In this document: in pieces, positions 5,890-9,004 of the stretch | How positions within the stretch are numbered: position 1 is the first letter of the stretch | Layout: every line of letters starts with the position of its first letter | From: Coleofasciculus sp. S288 | Lineage (GTDB): Bacteria > Cyanobacteriota > Cyanobacteriia > Cyanobacteriales > Coleofasciculaceae | Assembly (NCBI GenBank): GCA_020216575.1 | Contig: JAIUYC010000092.1 | Span: forward strand, 1 to 9,004 | Direction of reading: 5' to 3' | DNA length: 9,004 nucleotides | Notes under the pieces: model-generated | What the model was told of the DNA's origin: nothing | The model's input: the letters and a program-made list of their open reading frames with translations, nothing else | Databases searched by the model: none | Translations under genes and position numbers: made by a program

Positions 5890-6735
5890 CTAATAAGACG
5901 TGATTAAAACCTCAGAAATAATGCCGCGCTTTTTGATATTAGAGTTGATTGTCCTTGCCGCTAATATTTTATGAATCTTGAAATCTTTGTATAGCTCTCT
6001 AATAAAAGAACAATCAGAATTAGAGAGCATAACGTTTACACCTCGCCCTGCCAATTCAGCAAAGACATGTCTAAGTCGGATTTGATCCTCCTCATTAAAG
6101 GAATAGCGACTATAGGAGGTGAAGTTACTGGTATAGCTTAATGGATGGTAAGGGGGATCGAAGTAGACAAAGTCATCACTGCTGGTCGCATAGTGCAGAA
6201 CATCCTCAAACGGTTTGACATCAATTTGAACCTTCTGAAGTGCGGTGGAAACTGACCGGATCAAACCTGGATTAAAAATTTGAGGATTCTTGTACCTGCC
6301 AATAGGGACGTTAAATTCTCCTTTAGAATTCTCTCGGTATAGTCCATTGAAGCAAGTTTTGTTCAAATAGATTATACGAGCTGCTTTTTCACAGTCAGTA
6401 CCTTCCAGATTCTCTCGTACTTTGTAATAGTATTCCGAGCGGTGTTCTTTTTGATGATTCGCTAAAAGTACTATGACTGTATCAGGTGCTGATTGGATGC
6501 AGCGATAGACGTTAATTAATTCTTGATTAATGTCAGTTAATCTAGCAGATAATTGTAAGGGTTGGCGTGCAAAATAAAAAAATACTGCTCCACCCCCCAA
6601 GAAGGGTTCGTAGTAATTTTTGAACGTTTTTGGAAAATGGGGCTTATATTGTTGGAGAAGCTTACTTTTACCACCAGCCCATTTTAGAAACGGACGTGGA
6701 GGAACGGTTTCGATAGTTTCTGCCAGCATTGACAT
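5890..6735 (-). CDS. dam: Dam-family DNA adenine-N6 methyltransferase (D12 class), 281 aa
   Basis: All motifs of the alpha-class (D12) adenine methyltransferases are present: motif X FLKWAGGK at residues 16-23, SAM-binding motif I EPFLGGG at 43-49, an acidic motif II Asp68 (TDINQE), the catalytic DPPY at 193-196, and the target-recognition stretch CFNGLYREN...NVPIGRY at about 129-148. Length matches E. coli Dam (278). Residues at the positions of E. coli Dam Lys9, Leu122, Arg124, Pro134 and Tyr138 are conserved here as Lys18, Leu132, Arg134, Pro144 and Tyr148. These contact GATC in Dam, so GATC is the likely target. The frame is open to a TTG at 6787-6789. I prefer the ATG at 6733-6735, with another ATG two codons on; neither has a clear ribosome-binding site. 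It may be an orphan Dam, as is common in cyanobacteria, or the partner of the convergent nuclease. Confidence 0.93.
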   Translation of the reverse strand: MSMLAETIETVPPRPFLKWAGGKSKLLQQYKPHFPKTFKNYYEPFLGGGAVFFYFARQPLQLSARLTDINQELINVYRCIQSAPDTVIVLLANHQKEHRSEYYYKVRENLEGTDCEKAARIIYLNKTCFNGLYRENSKGEFNVPIGRYKNPQIFNPGLIRSVSTALQKVQIDVKPFEDVLHYATSSDDFVYFDPPYHPLSYTSNFTSYSRYSFNEEDQIRLRHVFAELAGRGVNVMLSNSDCSFIRELYKDFKIHKILAARTINSNIKKRGIISEVLITSY

Positions 6736-7122
6736 TGAATAATTATCTACTCGTTTAAGTAAGCTATTTCTCTCAAGAGGATAGCACAATTAGTACATTA
6801 ATACTAGTATGCTGAGGAGTAAGATTATTCGCTTGGGAAATTTAGAAGCCAGGGAAAGATTGAGACACAAGTTATACAGCGATCGCTCTCTCGTCTCTTG
6901 AAGGCTGTTCCCGCAACGACGCCGTGCGGCAGTTAGTTCAGGCACAGACACAACGGCATCGGTGCTGGGAGTGATTTTGGAGTCTACCGGAGAGAGGAAG
7001 CAATTGCTGCTCATCTAGCTTACCGTTTAAAAAACCAATAGTGCGATCGCGACGGTGAACTTGTCGAAGTCGCTCACAGGTGCTACCAGTTAGAAGTGCG
7101 ACAATAAATCTTTACTAAGACG
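6736..7122. other. Intergenic region between methylase and ycf33
   Basis: This divergent spacer holds the promoters of the methylase (minus) and of the ycf33-rbfA operon (plus), but no hexamer pair stands out. It carries two HIP1 palindromes (6879-6886 and 7043-7050). A minus-strand frame at 6790-7014 is open but has no domain, no ribosome-binding site and a composition typical of chance frames. A weak stem GCGAC/GTCGC follows the second HIP1 site. Confidence 0.5.
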
Positions 7123-7326
7123 ATGAAAGAGTTTTGGGATAACGTTTCTCGCTACCCGCGCTTCTTGCTCACCATCATGCTAGGCATCTTCTTTGCCCTG
7201 TTTGAGCGAGTGAAACCCCTACTGGAACGCCCTGTAACCGCGATCGCTCTAGGGGGTGTCCTGGTCGGAGGTCTCTTGTTTATTATTTTCACCCTCCGCG
7301 CCATGCTGGGATTGACTCCAGTCTAG
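7123..7326 (+). CDS. ycf33: Ycf33/DUF751 family small membrane protein, 67 aa
   Basis: This short protein has the family start (MKEFWDNVSRYPRFLL) and two membrane helices, at about residues 14-28 and 39-60, joined by a loop ERVKPLLERPVT. Ycf33 (DUF751) is conserved in cyanobacteria and in some algal plastid genomes; its function is unknown. It is the first gene of a tight operon, 32 bases before rbfA, so it is probably co-transcribed with it. The ATG has only a weak upstream TAAGA. A HIP1 site lies in the gene (7240-7247). The length is normal for the family. Confidence 0.9.
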   Translation: MKEFWDNVSRYPRFLLTIMLGIFFALFERVKPLLERPVTAIALGGVLVGGLLFIIFTLRAMLGLTPV

Positions 7327-7358
7327 ACTAGGGATGGTAATTGAACAAAGGGGGCGTT

Positions 7359-7790
7359 ATGGCTACAAGTCGCCGTGTTTCTCGCGTTGCCTCGCTGATT
7401 CAAGAGGAAGTCAGCCAAATGTTACTCCACGAGATCAAAGATGACCGTGTGGGGGTTGGGATGGTGAGCATCACCGAAGTGAATGTCTCTGGCGACCTGC
7501 AACATGCCAAAATCTATGTGTCCATCTACGGCACGGATGAGGCAAGGGCAGAAACAATGGCTGGGTTAAAATCAGCCACCGGGTACGTCCGTCGCGAATT
7601 GGGGAGACGAGTTCGCTTGCGCCGCACTCCTGAGGTGATGTTTATTGAAGACCGAGGTTTAGAGCGTGGCGATCGCATGTTAGCCCTGCTGAACCAACTC
7701 AATCAAGAACGCCAAAGCAAGGAAGACGACCTCGCCCAAGTGCATCAGGACGAGGAACACCAAGACAACATCACCGAGGCGGAGGCTTGA
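7359..7790 (+). CDS. rbfA: Ribosome-binding factor A (RbfA), 143 aa
   Basis: RbfA binds the 30S subunit and aids late 16S rRNA maturation, notably at its 5' end and in the cold. The single KH-like domain covers about residues 1-115: [23 protein letters not shown] at the start, then [18 protein letters not shown], and [19 protein letters not shown] near the end. An acidic Gln/Glu/Asp-rich tail (116-143) is variable and common in cyanobacteria. AAAGGGGG (7347-7354) precedes the ATG at 7359 at good spacing. A TTG at 7341 in the same frame lies upstream of this site and is unlikely to be used. The stop overlaps the next gene's start as TGATG, so translation of the glycosidase is probably coupled. 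A HIP1 site lies at 7669-7676. Confidence 0.96.
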   Translation: MATSRRVSRVASLIQEEVSQMLLHEIKDDRVGVGMVSITEVNVSGDLQHAKIYVSIYGTDEARAETMAGLKSATGYVRRELGRRVRLRRTPEVMFIEDRGLERGDRMLALLNQLNQERQSKEDDLAQVHQDEEHQDNITEAEA

Positions 7791-9004
7791 TGTCCTCACT
7801 GAAGTCATTGCCGCGCTTAGATGACCTCTCCTTAGAAGAACAGGTGGCACAGATGGTCGTAGTTCGGGCATCGGGCTACCTGTTTGACCATCAAATTCAG
7901 TATCCAGCTTGGGAACCCCTAGCCGCCACATTGCAGCATTGGTTGCAAGACGTGGGGATTGGGGGAGTAATTTTACTGGGAGCAAGTGCTGGGGAACTGG
8001 CGCTGAGGTCGCAACAACTCCAAGATTGGGCAAAAATCCCCTTGCTCATCGCTGCTGACATCGAAGAAGGCGTAGGACAGCGCTTTGCTGGTGCTACCTG
8101 GTTTCCGCCGCCAATGGCACTGGGGGCAATTCAACTAAAAGACGCTGATAAAGCTCAACAGTATGCCGAGCAAATGGGAGCCATTACTGCTCGAGAAGCC
8201 TTGGCGATTGGGATCAACTGGGTATTGGCTCCAGTCGTCGATGTCAACAACAATCCCCTCAATCCAGTCATCAACGTCCGGGCGTTTGGTGAAACACCCG
8301 AAGCCGTTAGTCAACTAACGTCCGCTTTTATCCGGGGAGCAAAGCACTATCCGGTGTTAACAACGGCTAAGCATTTTCCTGGTCATGGCGACACGGCAAC
8401 GGATTCTCATCTGGATTTGCCCGTATTGCCTCACACCCTGTCACGACTGGCTGAAATTGAATTGCCCCCGTTTAAAGCCGCGATCGCAATTGGCGTAGAT
8501 GCGGTCATGAGCGCTCACCTGCTCATTCCAGCTTGGGACGAACAACTCCCCGCCACGCTTTCCCCGCAAGTGTTGACGGAGTTGTTGCGCAATAAGTTGG
8601 GATTTGAAGGGTTGATTGTCACCGATGCCTTGGTGATGGGTGCGATCGCCAATCGTTATGGGACGAATGAAGCTCCCGTCATGGCAGTAGAAGCTGGGGC
8701 TGATATTTTGTTGATGCCTGTAGACCCAGAAGGGGCAATTCAGGCTGTCTGTGACGCTGTAGCCGCAGGACGCCTCTCTCAAGAGCGAATTCGAGCCTCG
8801 GTAGAGCGCATCTGGAACGCTAAGCAGAACGTTCACAGCCAGATTGTAGGGGCAGGTTTAGCAGATAACCTCTCCACAAGACCGACAACTGTGCAACAAA
8901 ACCCGCCCTCTTCCAGGGAAAACAGGGGCAGAGGAGAGACTTCCGCACTAAAATCCTCAATTCAAGCCTTAACCCACCAGTTAGCCCAACCAGCAGCTCT
9001 CACG
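7790..9004 (+). CDS. Glycoside hydrolase family 3 protein, NagZ-like beta-N-acetylhexosaminidase (3' end beyond window)
   Basis: The frame is open for 405 codons to the window edge, with no stop. The N-terminal TIM barrel of GH3 covers about residues 10-345. It has AKHFPGHGDT at 193-202 followed by Asp205-Ser-His207, the Asp-His acid/base dyad described for NagZ, and the nucleophile Asp279 in VTDALVMGAI. NagZ removes GlcNAc from anhydromuropeptides in cell-wall recycling. Many cyanobacterial genes of this kind are labelled beta-glucosidase, but the dyad favours hexosaminidase activity. No signal peptide is seen, so the enzyme is probably cytoplasmic. Residues 360-385 are a low-complexity linker (NPPSSRENRGRGETS), after which a C-terminal domain begins, so it is probably the two-domain form. 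GGAG (7781-7784) and the TGATG overlap with rbfA set the start. Two HIP1 sites lie within the gene (8480 and 8642). Confidence 0.93.
   Translation, partial: MSSLKSLPRLDDLSLEEQVAQMVVVRASGYLFDHQIQYPAWEPLAATLQHWLQDVGIGGVILLGASAGELALRSQQLQDWAKIPLLIAADIEEGVGQRFAGATWFPPPMALGAIQLKDADKAQQYAEQMGAITAREALAIGINWVLAPVVDVNNNPLNPVINVRAFGETPEAVSQLTSAFIRGAKHYPVLTTAKHFPGHGDTATDSHLDLPVLPHTLSRLAEIELPPFKAAIAIGVDAVMSAHLLIPAWDEQLPATLSPQVLTELLRNKLGFEGLIVTDALVMGAIANRYGTNEAPVMAVEAGADILLMPVDPEGAIQAVCDAVAAGRLSQERIRASVERIWNAKQNVHSQIVGAGLADNLSTRPTTVQQNPPSSRENRGRGETSALKSSIQALTHQLAQPAALT

Noticed and set aside
6736..6789. TTG-started 18-residue extension of the methylase
   Set aside because: Rare start codon without a ribosome-binding site. 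Dam proteins begin shortly before the FLKWAGGK motif, which fits the ATG at 6733-6735.
6790..7014. Minus-strand open frame of 74 codons between methylase and ycf33
   Set aside because: No domain, no ribosome-binding site, mixed composition with a chance hydrophobic end. It ends directly at the methylase upstream region and reads like intergenic DNA.
7680..8033. Minus-strand frame across the rbfA/glycosidase junction
   Set aside because: It spans the ends of two well-supported genes on the opposite strand and shows no protein features.
8441..8836. Minus-strand frame of 131 codons
   Set aside because: It is antisense to the catalytic barrel of the family 3 glycosidase, including its nucleophile motif.

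Overview
The window looks like chromosomal DNA of a filamentous or colonial cyanobacterium. Ten copies of the cyanobacterial palindrome HIP1 (GCGATCGC) were found by eye. Other cyanobacterial marks are a GGAGTCA-type heptamer tandem repeat, a small single-RRM RNA-binding protein, and a Ycf33 (DUF751) - rbfA - family 3 glycosidase operon. No species can be named from the sequence alone. No rRNA, tRNA, CRISPR array, transposase or phage gene was seen.

Layout, left to right. (1) 208-1033: a two-gene plus-strand toxin-antitoxin-like unit. It has a Panacea/SocA-like antitoxin (DUF4065), then a small RelE/HigB-like toxin that probably starts at a GTG inside the antitoxin gene. (2) 1047-2903, minus strand: a two-TM sensor cyclase with a periplasmic CxxCH domain (DUF3365/Tll0287-like), a class III cyclase domain and an extra C-terminal domain. 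Its base-selecting residues (Glu and Gly) point to GTP rather than ATP. (3) 3149-4586: two direct copies of a structured repeat enclose an SRAP/YedK-HMCES abasic-site DNA-protein crosslinking protein (minus) and a short hydrophobic protein of unknown function (plus). (4) 4730-5038: a cyanobacterial RRM protein. (5) 5198-6735: a PD-(D/E)XK nuclease-like gene (plus) and a Dam-family adenine methyltransferase (minus), tail to tail, with a perfect 15-bp inverted repeat between them. This is a candidate restriction-modification pair. (6) 7123-9004, plus: ycf33, rbfA and a family 3 glycoside hydrolase (NagZ-like) that runs off the window end. rbfA and the glycosidase are coupled by a TGATG stop/start overlap.

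How the parts may work together. The right end is a housekeeping operon (30S maturation plus cell-wall sugar recycling). The rest is accessory: a toxin-antitoxin pair, a candidate restriction-modification pair, an SRAP DNA-damage protein and a redox or heme-linked cyclic-nucleotide sensor. HIP1 is absent from 1-2036 and from 4004-6878, the stretches that hold the toxin-antitoxin and nuclease/methylase pairs. This fits, but does not prove, later acquisition of those pairs. The strongest leads are the predicted heme-sensing guanylyl cyclase, the nuclease/Dam pair, the Panacea-RelE pair and the conserved hairpin core of the heptamer-flanked repeat.
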